Positions 1 through 14,100 of a DNA stretch of 64,000 nucleotides are shown here, piece after piece (position 1 is the first letter of the stretch; the number at the start of each line of letters is the position of its first letter). This stretch comes from Agelas oroides. Its lineage: Eukaryota > Porifera > Demospongiae > Agelasida > Agelasidae. The notes below the pieces were generated by a model. It had not been told where the DNA came from. It searched no databases and saw only the letters and a program-made list of their open reading frames with translations. The translations under genes were made by a program, and so were the position numbers. Location: contig OX422190.1 in the NCBI GenBank assembly GCA_949130485.1, forward strand, positions 9,806,444 to 9,870,443, given 5' to 3'.

Positions 1-3000
1 TTCCTGACCATCCTGCTTCACCTGTCCTCCATCACGAGCACCATACCCTACACCCTCCGAACTATAACTATACCCCTGAGACCCATAGCTATACTGTGAC
101 GAGCCACTGGTGGTATTATACTGAGCATTTCCACCGCTGTTTTCACCAGTATACTGCGTTTGACTGTACACCTGTCCTTCATGTTGCGCCTGCTGTTGCT
201 GTTGCATTCGTTGTGCTTGGCTTTGTGGTGGAGGGGGAGGGGGAGGCCCCCGGGGACGTGCCGCTTGGTACGTATACCCTTCTTGGTACGAGGGGCGAGC
301 TTGTTGGTACATAGCTGCATCCACATGCTGTGCTTGGGTGGCAGGTGGGCCCCGGGGGAAACTAGGCTGTGGCTGACGTGGGGCGTACCCAGTGGCATAT
401 CCGTAGGATGTTGGGTGTTGGGAGGATGCATACGCATAGGTTGTTTCTTGCTGGGCTCTGAACAGCTGGGCATCATAGTAATGCTGGTATGGATCGTAGG
501 TAGGGTACGGGTAGGAATGTACTACTTTGCTTCCCTTTGGGTCTGCTAGACTGATGTTGAGTGTGGATTTACGGAGGGTGTGGGGGGCATTCAAAACCTT
601 GTGAGCCACAGCAGCGTCTTGGAAGGAGACAAAGCCGAACCCCCTATACGGATTTGGGATGTAGACGTCAGCGAGTTCTCCAAACTGTCCGAAGTATTCC
701 TCCAGCTCTTCCCGAGTGACTTCAGGACGAAGAGGAAGACAACCGACAAACAGCTTACTAGGAAGATAGGAGGAGCTCTGTATGTGTGTGGTATGGGAGG
801 GTGTGGTGTGGGGGTGTGGGTGTGGGTGGTATGTGAGGATGAGAAATGGGGGGAATAGCTTCATTTTGAAAAATGTTCCATACTACACTCATAGTGCAGA
901 AAAGAAGTACATGTAGCCTTGGGGGAAGGGGGAGGGGGAGGAAGAGAAGGATGGGGAGGGGGAGGGAGGAGGAGGAGGATGGGGAGGAAGAGAAGGAGGA
1001 GGAGGAGGGGAGGAGGGGAAAGAAGAGGTGGAGGAGGAGCAAGAAGAGAGCTTAAACGTTATGGAGAGAGTTCTTCACAGGTCCATAGCTTACACACCTT
1101 CTTAGGGAACTTGACATCCACCTTGCGACCTTTGATAACGTGTTTCATGCCCTGCACGTTCTTCTGAATCTCGTTGTCAAAGTAGCGCACAAAGCCAAAC
1201 CCTCGCGACCTACCTGTATCAATGTCCTTTTTAACCTGTATAATGTATGTGTGGGTGTGTGTTGTGTACATTCACACAAAATATGCACACAAACATCTTC
1301 CTTACTGAGTCTACTTCCTTCTCCCTTCCTCCCTACAGGCTTCATTTGATTCTCTCTACTACCACACACACACACACTTGACCGAATGCACACACAGGCA
1401 CACACACACACACGCATGCACGCATGCACACACACGCACACACACACACACACCCCTCCTCAACAACTACTCTGCAAGTGAAATCTCTTTCAACACACCC
1501 ACCCTCTCCCTCCACACACCCACCCCCTCCCTCCACACACCTCAGCCGCGGCCACTTCTCCAAACTGCTCAAAATATCTCTTTAACTCGGCATCGTTCAC
1601 GGTCCACTCCAGACCAAGGATGATGAGGTCCTCACGGTTCAAATCCTGCACCTGCTGTGGAGGCTGGAACTGCTGGGAACTCTGGAACACACAAACAGTT
1701 CAGAAGGGATGATAGACAATGTCAGATTATGAAATAGAGAGGGAGAAGAAATCTTGGACCTAGCTGAGAGTCAAATCTGAGACCTTGATACTAGAAAATG
1801 ACAAGATGTAAGCAGAGAGAGAAAGAAGTCAATAGACAATATACTATATAGGAACTCAACCTAAAGAACACATGGACTAGCAGATATAGCCAGGAACTCA
1901 ACCTAAAGAACACATGGACTAGCAGATAGGCATGTGAGGGCTCTGAACACACACAGTCCAGCTCAACCTCCGACTATCTAAACTAGCTGAGACCAGACAA
2001 TACCACACAAACAGTGATCAAGATTTGGGATTATTACTTTATATTATGTTCAGATAACAGAGGTGTTTGATAATTGAGGCTTGGATAACCTAGTGGCAAG
2101 CTGCTGGCCTCATACCCAGATTTTTTTGTCTCACTCGGACTGTACATGAGTCTGAAGTTTTGCACCACTCTACCTTGGCTCTACTTCACTCTACTTGACT
2201 GTACTCAGTGCTCGTGATAACGTCCGGTAACCGAACAATATACGGACATAATTAGCTAGTGTACGGACAAAGTTAAAATTGAGCGGTAGTTATGTCTGGA
2301 CAAGCGTGCAGACTGCGAGAGTCGTCATCAAGCGAGGGTCCACCAGCAAAAAAGCGCTAGAAGAACTGCGGAGAAGTGGGTGGCGGAGTACGACCGTACC
2401 TTAAACACCACTGTGTGGCTGAAGTTTAAGGTGGCGGGGTACCGTTCTGTGCGTACGGCGCGCGCATAGCAATAAATTAAGATACCGTAATTCCTAATTG
2501 AATGTATATATGCGCATGTGCTATTCACTTTGAACTTTGAACTCAGTCGTTACGGTGCTAGTTATCAAACTTTTTTGTCACCAAAAATAAAGTCGTGGAG
2601 ACTGATTTACAACTAGCGAAGACGGTGAAACTACGCAAAAATACCATGCGAAGGGCGACTCGAAGCAGTTTTTGCGATATCGCCTTCCGTTGCAACGTTA
2701 CGTCCCGTTGTTTCAAGGAAATTTGGTAAGACAGTACGTTTTTCCTTTCTATTTCGAGTACCATTTACCATAGCGGCAAAAATGTTTCGAGCCGCCCTAG
2801 AGTTTATTAATGCGTATCTCCAACAGCGAGATCAAGTCGCTAGCGTACTCCGTGCTGTAGATTTTTGGTGAATAGTCTGCAGGGACACTCGTGTGCGTAC
2901 TGTGGCTACAACGTGAGCTACTTCAACGGTTTTTCCTGTACACACTCACTACCCTCCCTACTTCATATTCAGTAGGTTTTGTTGTACTGGGATGAATTCT

Positions 3001-6000
3001 GTACGGGATATTTTTGTGTTGATATATTTCATAAACCACGCCCACCGGGACTATCCCGCCACCTTAACATGGCCGATCGAGACCACGTGGCCTCTCTAAG
3101 GTGTGCCGTTTGCACACAGTTTAAGGACAAGCTTGTTTCAATGCGGAACTTTCCTCCAGCCTTCATCGAAGGAACCACCAACGTTCGAACATCAACGTTC
3201 AAGGAGCATGCGGCAACTAGCATGCACGAAAGGGCGATGGGGCTGTTCAAGAAGCAGCAATCGAGCAGCGTCTGTGAGTATGCACCGATTGCGGCGGCTC
3301 TACTGCAGCCTTCAATGGACGAAGCCACTTGCACACGGACGAAGCGCAAGTTTGATGTAGCTTACATGATAGCAAAGGAGAATCTACCGTTCACAAAGAT
3401 GAAGGCTTTGTGTGAGCTGGAGGAGCGGCATGGCGCTGAACTGGGTCAAGGCTACAAGAATGATCAAGCATGTGCCACTTTCGTCGAATTTATTGCTCGC
3501 GAACAGCAAGAGCAATTAATGGCGACCCTTTCTCGTTCTAAGTTCTTCAGCCTGCAAGCTGATGGGAGCACTGATGCTGGAAATATTGACGAAGAGCTGT
3601 TCCTCGTCTTGCACTTTGACCCTTACTCAAAAAGATATGAAGGTACACGTGCATGATTCCTTTTTCACAGTGAGGCAACTCAGCCGTGGGACAGCCGAAG
3701 GCTTGTTTGATTGTTTGAAGAGAGCAGTGGAATACATGGGGGCTGCAGACTGGGAGACCAAACTCATTGGCTTTGGCTGCGATGGTACCAATGCCAACAT
3801 TGGGGATGGAGGGCTGAAAGGTCTTCTGAAAGAGGCGGTGCCATGGGTGATTGTGTTCTGGTGTCTGGCTCACCGCCTGGAACTGGCCTTGAAAGATGCT
3901 CTGAAGAGCACCTTTTTCACGACAATTGATGAGCTTCTCCTGCAGGTCTACTACCTGTATAAAAAATCCCCAAAGAAATGCTGTGAGTTGGAGTCAGTTG
4001 TGCAGGAGTTGAAGGCCTGTTTGGAGCCCACAGAGATACCTAAAGAAGGAGGAAGTCGGCCCCTGCGCGCATGTGGGACTCGGTTCATAGCACACAAAGT
4101 AGCTGCCCTGGGAAGATTGATTGACAGGTTTGGAGCTTACCTCAGCCACCTCACAGCAATGACAGAAGATAGTAGCATCAAAGATGTTGACAGGCAGAAG
4201 TTCAAGGGATACATCCAGAAGTGGCAGAATTCAAAGGTTCTGCTTGGGTGTGCTTTCTTCCATGACCTGCTGAAGCCATCAGCCATACTCTCCAAGATTC
4301 TCCAGGAAGATGAGCTGTGTGTTGTACGAGCCATTGAATCAGTGTTAAAGACGAAGAAATCAATGGACAAAATGAAAGTAACTGTGTTCGAAGAGCTGCC
4401 TACTGTGAAGAAAGTGCTTACACGAGTTCAGCATGAACACGGGTCTGTCACGTATCAAGCAGCAGAGCTGAAGATGTATGACCAAGCTTTGGTGTTTTTG
4501 AAGACCCATTATGAGGAATGGGTGGAAGCTGTTGAGGGTTGCCTTTTAAACCGTCTGAAAACCCAAGCCCCAGAGTTAAAGTTGCTCACTCATGCTGTCA
4601 CACTTCTTTCGACCCATGGTTGGGAGCGCACTGAGAACCCATCATTTGGCTATGCTGCTCTGGATGCTATCTGCCAGTGGTTTGGTGTCCCCCTGGAGAG
4701 AGCAGGTATTGATTCTTCATTGGTTCAAGAAGAGTGGGATGACATGGTGGAGTATGCCAAACAGTACCTGAATCTTGTGCAGCAAGACTACAAGATAGTC
4801 TGGTGGAAGCTGTTCAATGCTGTTGATGCTAAAAAGTGGAGCAATGTTCTGGCTGTCATTGAGTTGCTGTTTTGCCTTCCAATAGCCAATGGTCGAGTTG
4901 AAAGAGTTTTTTTCTCAGATGAAGCTCATCAAGAATAGTCGACGCACCTGCCTTGGAGAAGATGCTCTTGATCAGTTACTGAGGATCAACGTTGAAGCCC
5001 CCCCCCTTGTGAAATGGGATGCTACTCGTGCGTTAGAGCTGTGGTGGAAGGAGAAAACTCGTAGACTTAACCACAAGGACTCCCGAAAACCCCCAACCCG
5101 ACTTCAGGAGGAGGAGACTGAGCATGAAAAAGCCTCACAGTTTTCTCTTGATGATTGGGAAGAATGGATCGCATACCAGTGAACTCTGAGATACTTAACA
5201 GACAGATGTGTATTACTTTAACCCTCTGAACGCGGTGACCATATATATATGGTCACATTAAACTTCCCGTCGTCGCGGCGACCATATATATACGCTCACG
5301 ACAAGTTTGTGCGCTTTCCGCGCAAAGCTAAGAAGCTTAACGAGATTTGAGGGTAGGCCCCTCCATGATAAGTGCTAATGAGGCTAGGCCACACCTTTGG
5401 ACTGACATCATCGTCTGGAAAGACAGGAAGAGGCAGTACTTATTCGCGGGTGATTGTCAATGAGCTGAGGACTGCCAAACACGAAACTTTTTCTCGCCGA
5501 CAGAGAGCAAGTGTTCTCCGTATTTTACTTCAGGTAGGAGAAATAGCTTCAAATAACTTGTAAATCGGCTGATTTTGTCGCGGCTGTGGGTATCAGGTGA
5601 GAAAATCGGCACCATTTCCAATCGCTCGAAGCTACAATGCATAGTCAGCACAAAATGGCTTCAAACAAGTAGAAATAGCTTACTAGGCACTTATCAGCGA
5701 TTTAGATAAACTAGTCCAGCCTATTTACACCCTATCTACACAAATCAAGCCGTTGGTGTAGCCAAAGACTTGTTAGCACGCTTGTCACTTTGACCGTTCG
5801 AGTTGATAACGCTGATAATGGAACAACTTCCGCGTTAATAAACTGTCAAGAATAAAATTACTTCCGCTAGTTATTTGGAGTTATGCGCATGTAATGTTGT
5901 TTCTGGTACACATAACTAGATGTCTTGTCAATTTTGTTTTGTGACGGGTGAAATTTAAATATCTCCAGACATTATGTCAGGATACGTAGAAAAAGTTATC

Positions 6001-7646
6001 GTGAGCCCTGGTACTACACTCCACATGTCATACGCTTACCTCCAAGCTGGAGAAGGTAGGGCTGGACGATCGAGGGTTCTTGGCTGCCCGGCTCCCCTCC
6101 TGGTCGTCCATCTTCCTCTTGTATCCCTCCATGGCAGCAGATTGATCGCCAGTTGTCACTACGGTCGTTGCAGACTGCTCCTCATCTTTTACCTCAGTCA
6201 CAGGCTCCGACTGTGTCAGGAAACAGTACACATTCGCTAACAAACATTCTTGCACTAATAGTGAAATAATACATTTTTAATGGTGCTTGCAATTTCTATT
6301 TAATGCACAGTAAAATAGCAATGAATATCACAATTTTGGGTGTTTGGATTAATTGTTTTGGACTAGTGAAGGCTATACAACTAGTGCCAAAAATTCCAGG
6401 CACTCACATCCACTGCAATCTATAATTACCCTGCATGTGCATGCACATGAAGGGTTAAGCAATCATTTTACCTCAGTCGCAGGCTCCGGCTGAGAGAGAA
6501 AAACAGAATACAATTATAATACACACATTGGGAGGCATTAAATAGAACATTGCTGCTTTATAACATAACCTGTTGTCTAGGTAACACACAACAATGTTGT
6601 TCATGTATACTAACACATTCCATGACCTAATTCCTGTTACCCACGAAATTTCTTTATCAAACTTCACATCAAAAATTCCCAGGCCTTCCTTGCGTTTATA
6701 GCAATGCTGAGGTGAAGTGTCACATCAGTGGATATGCTAAAGCAGACAATTTTCTCATACACTATACATCTACATCATCAGGATTAACACAGCTCTTTTA
6801 CAGTGGTGTTGATGCACATTCCAGGAGCTAATTCCTGTTACCTAGGCAACCCCTGAATGGACTCTCAGAACATAAGAATGTTATGATCAGCATCGCTCAC
6901 ATGTGTAAAATTCCAAGGATCACTTCATACTGAAAGTGACAATAGCCAAGAATACGTGGCTACATCAAGCGACAACAGGTGCTAAAGTACACCATTTCCT
7001 TAGGTAGATTAAGTTTCCAGTTACCTTAACTGGTGGTGTCACGACAACATACACAATGTCACTCCACCCTCCCTCAGGCGGGTGGAGCACTTCGCCTGCT
7101 ATCTTGACTGCCCGCCAGCCCCCCGTGGTTGGGTTTCTATTGTAGTGTGTGCATAGAGGTAAAACAGTCACTACTGCACACAATAATGCTACATAGAGCA
7201 AAACAAGCCATAGATTACGCGACGTGTCAAGTAAACGAAGCCTCACTCACAAGCTACAATTATCATGAAGTAATGTAAACTCTGTGGTGCGCAGCTGCTT
7301 ATCGCCCACCCCAGTTGGGGTGGGTGTTGGAACAAGTCTTATATGGGCAGTTCACCAGACTCTCCCTCCCTGCGAGGGTCTGGCTACGTGAGACTAACAA
7401 ACTAGTCCCAAACCTAGTCTTGCTAGCCACACTCCTGCAAAGCATAGATAGTAGAGTACTACTACTCTACTATCTGTATGCAAAGTGACACTACAATTCA
7501 AATTATAACCTGTATTTCAGTCCAGACGATCCTTCAAACTGGGACTGCAATACAGACAGCAGAATCGTCCCATCTTCTTCGATCGGTAGCTCAACCCCCT
7601 CGTGTCGCTGAGCTTCATCGCTGCATACGAATACGTAGCCAGACAT
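1..7646 (-). CDS. TARDBP: TDP-43 (TAR DNA-binding protein) orthologue, 3' end outside window
   Basis: Nuclear RNA/DNA-binding protein that in animals controls splicing and RNA stability. Minus-strand exons: 7646-7510 (begins MSGYVFVCSDEAQ, contains PIEEDGTILL), 7136-7025 (N-terminal oligomerisation domain, ends GGWSDIVYVVVTPPVK), 6489-6472 (6-residue microexon PEPATE), 6210-6040 (KRKMDD, matching the TDP-43 nuclear-localisation segment), 1681-1541 (RRM1 RNP2, EDLIILGLEWTV), 1235-1096 (RRM1 RNP1, RGFGFVRY), and 757 to beyond base 1 (RRM2 with KLFVGCLP and YRGFGFVSF, then a Y/Q/P/S-rich low-complexity tail). Every junction keeps phase with GT-AG signals. Order and motifs match vertebrate TDP-43 (NTD, NLS, RRM1, RRM2, prion-like tail), but the tail is richer in Tyr/Gln/Pro. 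The first exon and the microexon are short. The 4.4-kb intron between 6040 and 1681 contains a hAT transposase. No stop is seen before the window edge. Confidence 0.93.
3069..5182 (+). mobile_element. hAT-superfamily transposase (ZNF862-like), two frameshifts
   Basis: Cut-and-paste DNA transposase lying on the opposite strand inside the largest TARDBP intron. From the ATG at 3069 there is a C-x2-C...H-x5-H zinc-finger-like N-terminus (LRCAVC ... HAATSMH), then an RNase H-like core with QADGSTDAGN (first acidic residue) and GFGCDGTNANIGD (second), the CLAHRLELALKDAL segment, and a hAT C-terminal dimerisation block (NGRVERV ... IKNSRRTCLGEDALDQLL) ending at 5182. Reading is broken twice, at an A5 run (3629-3633) and a T7 run (4907-4913); one base less in each would continue the frame. 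These may be true decay or assembly errors at homopolymers. Similarity is to the ZNF862/DUF4371-type hAT group. I could not define terminal repeats or target duplication, so the element ends are unknown. Confidence 0.85.
5235..5256. repeat. Perfect 22-bp palindrome 3' of the hAT gene
   Basis: GTGACC followed by ATATATATAT and GGTCAC is perfectly self-complementary. A second, imperfect copy of the motif (GACCATATATATA) lies at about 5279-5291. It sits about 55 bp after the transposase stop and may be part of the element's subterminal region. Confidence 0.6.
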
Positions 7647-8138
7647 CGTCAAATCCTTTACTTGTTCCTTGTTCTCACCAAATTTAAACGGTGCGCTTCA
7701 AATGGAAACACCACGCGGTTAACAAGTCTCGTTCCCAGACTGGTAAGTCTTGCTCCCAGACTAGCTGGGTCTCGTTCCCAGACAATTTAGTATCTCAGAC
7801 CCACGTGACTTTGTAAGTTTAATTATGACGTCACACACTTAGTTTCTCTGTGGTTTTTGCTGTTCTGTCAGTCGTCTCCTGTGACCCGTATAGGCTGGCT
7901 GTTGATCGCCCGTGACGCATATTAACAAACAGCCAAGCGAGCCGGAAAGGCGGGCACTCTGTGACCAAAGACGGATTGAAATTCAACAAAGCCAAGTTGA
8001 CAGGGCGTGTAGTGGCTGGCTACAAACTCAGCTAAAACTGACTATTCTTCCTTTTTGCCGTGTTGTTAGGGATCTGAAGGCTGGTAATTTTGAGCTCTTC
8101 TCATCCGTGAATCTACTGGTTTAATCTCGCTTATTAAC
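7647..8138. promoter_or_regulatory. Head-to-head intergenic region, TARDBP / R-SNARE gene 1
   Basis: About 490 bp separate the TARDBP start codon (minus) from the split start codon of R-SNARE gene 1 (plus). It should hold both promoters and 5' UTRs. It contains three short degenerate copies of a 'TCTCGTTCCCAGAC'-like motif (about 7726-7785) related to the dispersed hairpin MITE. No TATA box is evident. Confidence 0.5.
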
Positions 8139-11100
8139 ATGTGAGTTGTTAATTTATACATGCACTATACATGTACACGTTCAATTGTGTACCACCCCTT
8201 TCTATAGAGCGATTGCACGTGACGTCATTACGTTTGAGATTACGAAGGAAATCAGAAAACAGCCGCCATTTTGGTGCACAACGAGATAGGAGCTTCTATG
8301 GCGATCTTCACGAAATGAGTGATATACTTATAATGCTTCTAATATGTGTTGAATCGGACAAAATACCATTGCTACATAAGTTAAAACACCTATATAAACG
8401 CTTACCTGTGGGTGTTTTAATCGATATCGCATATACTGCTAATAACATACTGTACAAGTTGTGCACCAAAATGGCGGTTCATTTCTAGTATACGGAATTG
8501 TGATCACGTGCTGAGAACGCTCTATTTCACTGTAGCAAGACACACGTTATCAGTGGGGACATCAGTTATTACCCCCTCCATAGATGGCATAGCTATTTGC
8601 CTACCCTGGGACGAAAAGTTTGCCCTTATGCCCCTAGAACATACAAGCTTATGAATGAATGTATTGAAGGTTGTAAGGCAGTACAGAGGCGTCTTGGGGA
8701 TAGGCACCAAGCTATGATCTAGCTTAATAGACTAGCTGCTGAGCAGTCATCCATTGGGGGGTGCATCTATTAGCTCCTTATTGTGATGGTTGTAGTTGAT
8801 GGCTAACTACCTGTTGTCAAACTAGAATTATCAACAATTGGTATCTGTGTGGCCTTCAACTTTTACCCAGTCAAGTTGGCACCAGCAATTGTTCAGCAAT
8901 TATCTGAACTGTGCTTTGTTGGAGTCAGTTGTGCCTCTAATAGACCCCCTTTCTGAGCATCAGATTCTATGATCAGATCAAGTGCTGTGTGTGGAGATCA
9001 TACTAATCTGATAGCGTGTTGACGTAACATGAACGTGCTGTACACTGATTCTTTGGAAGAGCCAGAGAGGGAGCGGTAAGCCAGAGACATTTCTTGCTGA
9101 AGTCTTCACCGGTTTTCACATGATCACACACCGTTCCTTGATGTCATGACCTCCAATATGAGATATTACCATGGGAACCGGTTGTTCGGAAAGGGCTGTA
9201 TAGATTGTTCTGGATCTATCCTATTTAGACGAGCCTAACATTTGTGTATTGATTGGTACATGTTAGTCTCATTCCCAAACCAAACTCGCAGAGAGTAGGA
9301 ATGGGTCCAGAGTAGGAATGGGTCCAGAGTAGGAATGGATCTGGTCAAACTGCCCTGGTTTGAGTGTGCTGGAATGCTGGTGGCATGCGACATCATTTAC
9401 ATTCCACCTTGCATGCCTGACAACAGCAACGATGGCTAGGCTTTCTCATGTAGACAAGACTATTCTAGCCTTCAAGACGAGCAGGAGGAGGAGTAAAGAA
9501 ACTTGGCTAGTGTTCTTACAAGTATCATCAGTACGTGGTAGTTACATGTAGGCCTGTTAAATTACAGTAGTAGAAAACTCGTTCACTTTGATGGCTGCTA
9601 CAATGCTGTCTCCACGCTTGTGATCTCAGTGATCTTAACACTACTGTCAAATGCACACTAAATTACATTTCAACAAGCGTGATTAACATTCTGTTCATGT
9701 CTCTGATGTCCATGTACAGTACTCTGGTAAATTCCTTTCTGGCTTGATGCACCCACCATGAGAAACGCTCAAGAGTACATTTATATCGTGTACTTTGGCA
9801 CACACTCCATTTCTGGTGTGTTTGTCTAGACAGAGCTGCAGACATGTCACTCAGGCTCACCCATGATGCTCAAATGTGTACTATAATCAGAGACATACAC
9901 TAGCCTCGTCCCCAGGCCCCTCCCTTCACCCCCCCACCCCACCCCACCCCGAGACATGCAGTGCATTGTATAGCTAGCCTCTAACCCAGGCTTACCATTG
10001 CAGACTTTGTCTCACAGCTTTGGCGAAAAAATTTGGCAAGACAAGATCCAAACGGGTTTGAGGCTGTTGTAAATCTGCTGATGACATGGTCGAGACTGTA
10101 TTGTGTATTTTTGGCACTATCACAGGGACATCCCATGATCAAAGCTGGTGATGACCGTTGTCTCCCTGTGTGACACCTTGTTTGAATGGGAACTGAAACC
10201 AAGATGACTGTGCGTCTTATGTTGTGTGTACCAGTAGCAGTAGGTACATTTTTCACTGGTGTAGGGGCTGCTTCTGTGCTTGGCTGTGAAAAGGCCTCTG
10301 TCGATGTCACCATTTCCCTTTTACGCAATGGCCAGCTTAGAAAATGCCACTCTCGTTTTATTTCTGGTTCTTGTGGTGTCTGTCCAGGAGTTCTGAAGAT
10401 TTGCAAAGTGGAAAACTGAACCGCTTATTGTTTAGATCAAAGAACACGTGCAACTACTACAGTCGCCAACCCTTAATCCCCTCCCGCTCCTCAACTACTT
10501 GATCATAGGAAGGTCTGAGGACAGTCGCCAACCCTTAATCCCCTCCCGCTCCTCAAATACCTCTGAGGACAAGACCATTTCTCTTCTCTTTTTACACAAA
10601 TGGACTGGAAAGCTCTCACCTTAGCAGGGCTTCTTTCTTCGCTGATGGAGTGTTGAATTTGTTTTGGCTACATTATATGGTACTGTTGATAGTGTTGAGT
10701 CCATACTAAATATACACATGTACTTAAGCAATTGTGCAGTTGTCTGAGTACACACATGCACTTGTAGCCTCGTTCCCATGCCTTTCCTGGCTTCAGGTTT
10801 GGATCACTTGCAGTCTGCATATAGCCTCGTTCCCAGGCCCCGCCCAGCTTTCTGTCGCTTGCAGAACGATTAACCGTACTGCAGGGTACGGAAAGCTTGG
10901 GAACAAGGCTAGTCTGCATAAGTGTAGGGTCAAAGTTAGTGTTGAACCATACATGTACATGTATATACACATGCACGTAATGTGTTGCACATAGTTTTTT
11001 TCCCAGTCTTCATTTGGAGTGTATATCACTTCCCCACAAGAAGGGTAGAGAAGAGGGGAGGGGAGGGGAAGGGAGGAGGAAAAGGTTAAGTGGGAACAGG

Positions 11101-14100
11101 AATGCTACCGACCTTCCTAGGAGTGTCTTCAGCCTCTAAGAGAAGAGAATAATGTTGGAGAGCCTTCTCGTTAACCTGGAGGTTACCTTCTGACTCGTGG
11201 AGACATTGGGAGAGGAGGAGAAGGGAGGGGGGAGGGGGAGAAGGCAAACACCTGACTTGATTTATGCAAGGGAATCTGGTTTACACGGACCTCCTGAGTG
11301 CATGGTGATCACTTTGTATTATGATTTGCCAGTGAGATTAATACAAGTGCATTCCCTTATCCCATCTCTGTTTCCCTCCCCCCCTCTCTCCTCCCTTCCC
11401 TTCTCCCTCCCTCCCTCCCTCCCTCCCCTCCCCTCCCCTCCCCTCCCCTCCCCTCCCCTCCCTCTCCTCCCCTCCCCTCCCCTCCCCTCCCCTCCCCTCC
11501 CCTCCCCTCCCCTCCCCTCCCCTCCCCTCCCCTCCCCTCCCCTCCCCTCCCCTCCCCTCCCTCCCTCCCTTCCACAGGTCATACGAGGCCACTGGAGAGT
11601 CCCGCATTTCCAACTTGCGGGGACAAGTTGACGATGTAAGACGTATAGACAGTATGCCATAATTCATTAAGATATTACTTAACATTGACAGTATAATGTG
11701 CTTGTTAGAAGGGTGGTCACTCTTGTAAGTGTCATACGTACATTTGCAACTACATACGAGGCAGTTCTGGGTGGAAATCGAACATTATTCCATGCTGTGT
11801 AGATACACAAGTACCTGACACGTCTACGCAGTGCGTATGAGCCCCACCCTTAACCAAAGTTGTGCGCTACAGCACAGTAACGCAATTGAAATATGTTTGA
11901 GTTCTACCCGGGACTGCCACATATAGACTTAGTGATTCATACATATACATGTACTGAGAAAATAGCCTGGCTTTACCGTGCTTCATGTGACTTAATTATG
12001 CCAAAGCCACAAAGTTACTATTGACTTGCAGTGTGGTCATGAAGTCACATCCTAATTTAGGCAGTCACAAATAAGTACTGAGTATGTGGAGGTGACCTCG
12101 GTGCCTTTTTGTTTTATTCATGTTGAACCTGGTGGGCATTGATTAGAACCAGTTTTGAACCTGAAAGTTGATAATTAATGGTAAACAGAACATATCAAGA
12201 TTTATACTATATATTACTTCACAGACTTTCCAAAGCACAGTTGGAGACATATTAGCCCATGTTTAGTAAACAACTGATTTTTACAGCTGCTTATGGGAAC
12301 AGTCACAGAGCTGGTCACATATGTGGTAGTCCCGGATAGAAATCAAATATTATTCCGTCGCGTATTTCGAGCACATCACCGAGTTTGACGCGCTATACCG
12401 CTGAACTTCCGCTAAGGGCGGGGCTCATACACGATGTGTAAACGCATGAATATCTGATACGTCTATGAAGCGCGTATGAGCCCGTAGCGGAAGCTCAGCG
12501 CTATAGCACGTCAAACTTAGTGATGTGCTCGAAATATGCGACGGAATAATATTCTATTTCTATTCGGGACTGCCACATGTTGTATGATGTGATGTTGTAT
12601 GTATGATGTTGTGGTGTGTAGGTGAAGGGGGTGATGATTCAGAACATTGATAAGGTGACCCAGAGAGGAGACAAGCTGGAAGACCTGGGAGAGAGAGCAG
12701 GTAAGGGGGTGGGGGGAAGTTAATAAATTGAGGGAGAGAGGGAGGGGAGATAGTGAGTAAGGGAGATAGGCTGGGTGAGGAGGAGGGGGCAGGGAGTGGA
12801 GTGGAAGCAAGGAAGGAAGAGAGGGCGACGAGACAGGGAAAGGGAGGGAAGAGCAAGTGAGCAAGGAGAAGGAGAGGAGCAAGAAAGAAGACAGTAGGGA
12901 GAGCAAGAGAGGAACAGCATCTAAAGGGGAGGAGCAAAAAGGGTAGCTAGAGAAGTACCTAGTGGATGAATCTACTCCATTATCTCAGCTACCTCACCTC
13001 ATTCTCTCCCAACCCCACAGAGTACCTGAACCAGAACGCGGACATGTTCCAGCGCACTGCGACACGGCTGAAACGCAAGCTCTGGTGGCAGAACATCAAG
13101 CTATGGATCATTCTGATCATCATCATTCTCGTGGTGCTGGCGGTGATCATCAGTAAGTGCTCACACTGTGACATCATAATGACATCATGGTCATATGTGG
13201 TAGTCTCAGGTAGAAAACTAGCCTCGTCCCCAGGCCAAATTTTTCGCATGCACCCTGTGACCTCAGTGAGAAATAGGGGGTGGACACTTTGACTAGGAAC
13301 CAGTTGACATACAGTCATTATATAATTGTAGGTGTTAATTGCATTATTAGCAGCAACCCAAATATCTGCGAGCTGGCTATCTGTTCAGCTTGATTTACTT
13401 TCTGAGCAATCTGATTGGTGCAACAACATGCCAATACACTTTAGAGACCAGTTTTTCCTAGTGAACATGTCCAGACTCTATTTTTCAACAAGGTTGCAGG
13501 GCACGCACGAAACAATTGGTCTGGGGACGAGACCAGTAGAAAACAAAATTATCTCTACAGTGGTATTCTCCGCATTGCTGTGCCATGCAATAATATACAT
13601 GTACTTTATGCATATGACATGGGTAGTTGATGGATATCCGGATACTAGTTACCATCTGCACTCGATGGAGCATAGATATAGTGAGACACTTTGTAAGCTC
13701 ACACAAGGCATGTAGGTAAGCTTATTTGCTTCAGTGAGCTGTAGCACCTGTTTGTATTCTAGGTGGAAAAGTAGACCAGTTCTTGTGTTTGTGCAAAGGA
13801 GCTCGCAAATTGCTGATACACTCTAGAGCGCTCTTTCTTACCACATTGTAGGCGTAGTATCCGAATCTCCGTTCACTATTCCATTTCCCGTGTAATTATG
13901 CAATCATTGTGTAACGTCCGTACCAGACAATATTAGCTATGTGGTAATTTAGCAACAGTGGTGTGCTTTAATTAGAAATGATGTACTCAAACTGCAAGTG
14001 ACTCCAGTGACTCGCATGTTGTTGCATGAGTGGGTGATGGTATTTTTCAGAGCCAAATTTTCAGTGCAAATGCTGAACTTTCATTTGTAAGGGTGGGGTT

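Noticed and set aside
48..549. Open frames in other phases over the TARDBP last exon
   Set aside because: The frame that continues RRM2 and the Y/Q-rich tail is the real one; the others have no family match.
2206..5975. Terminal inverted repeats for the hAT element (CAGTGCTCG near 2205; TATGTCTGGA near 2291 and its partial inverse near 5966)
   Set aside because: Matches are too short and no 8-bp flanking duplication was found, so the element borders were left open.
11197..11685. Pro/Ser-rich and Gly/Glu/Arg-rich frames
   Set aside because: Produced by the CCCTC pentanucleotide tract before a splice acceptor.
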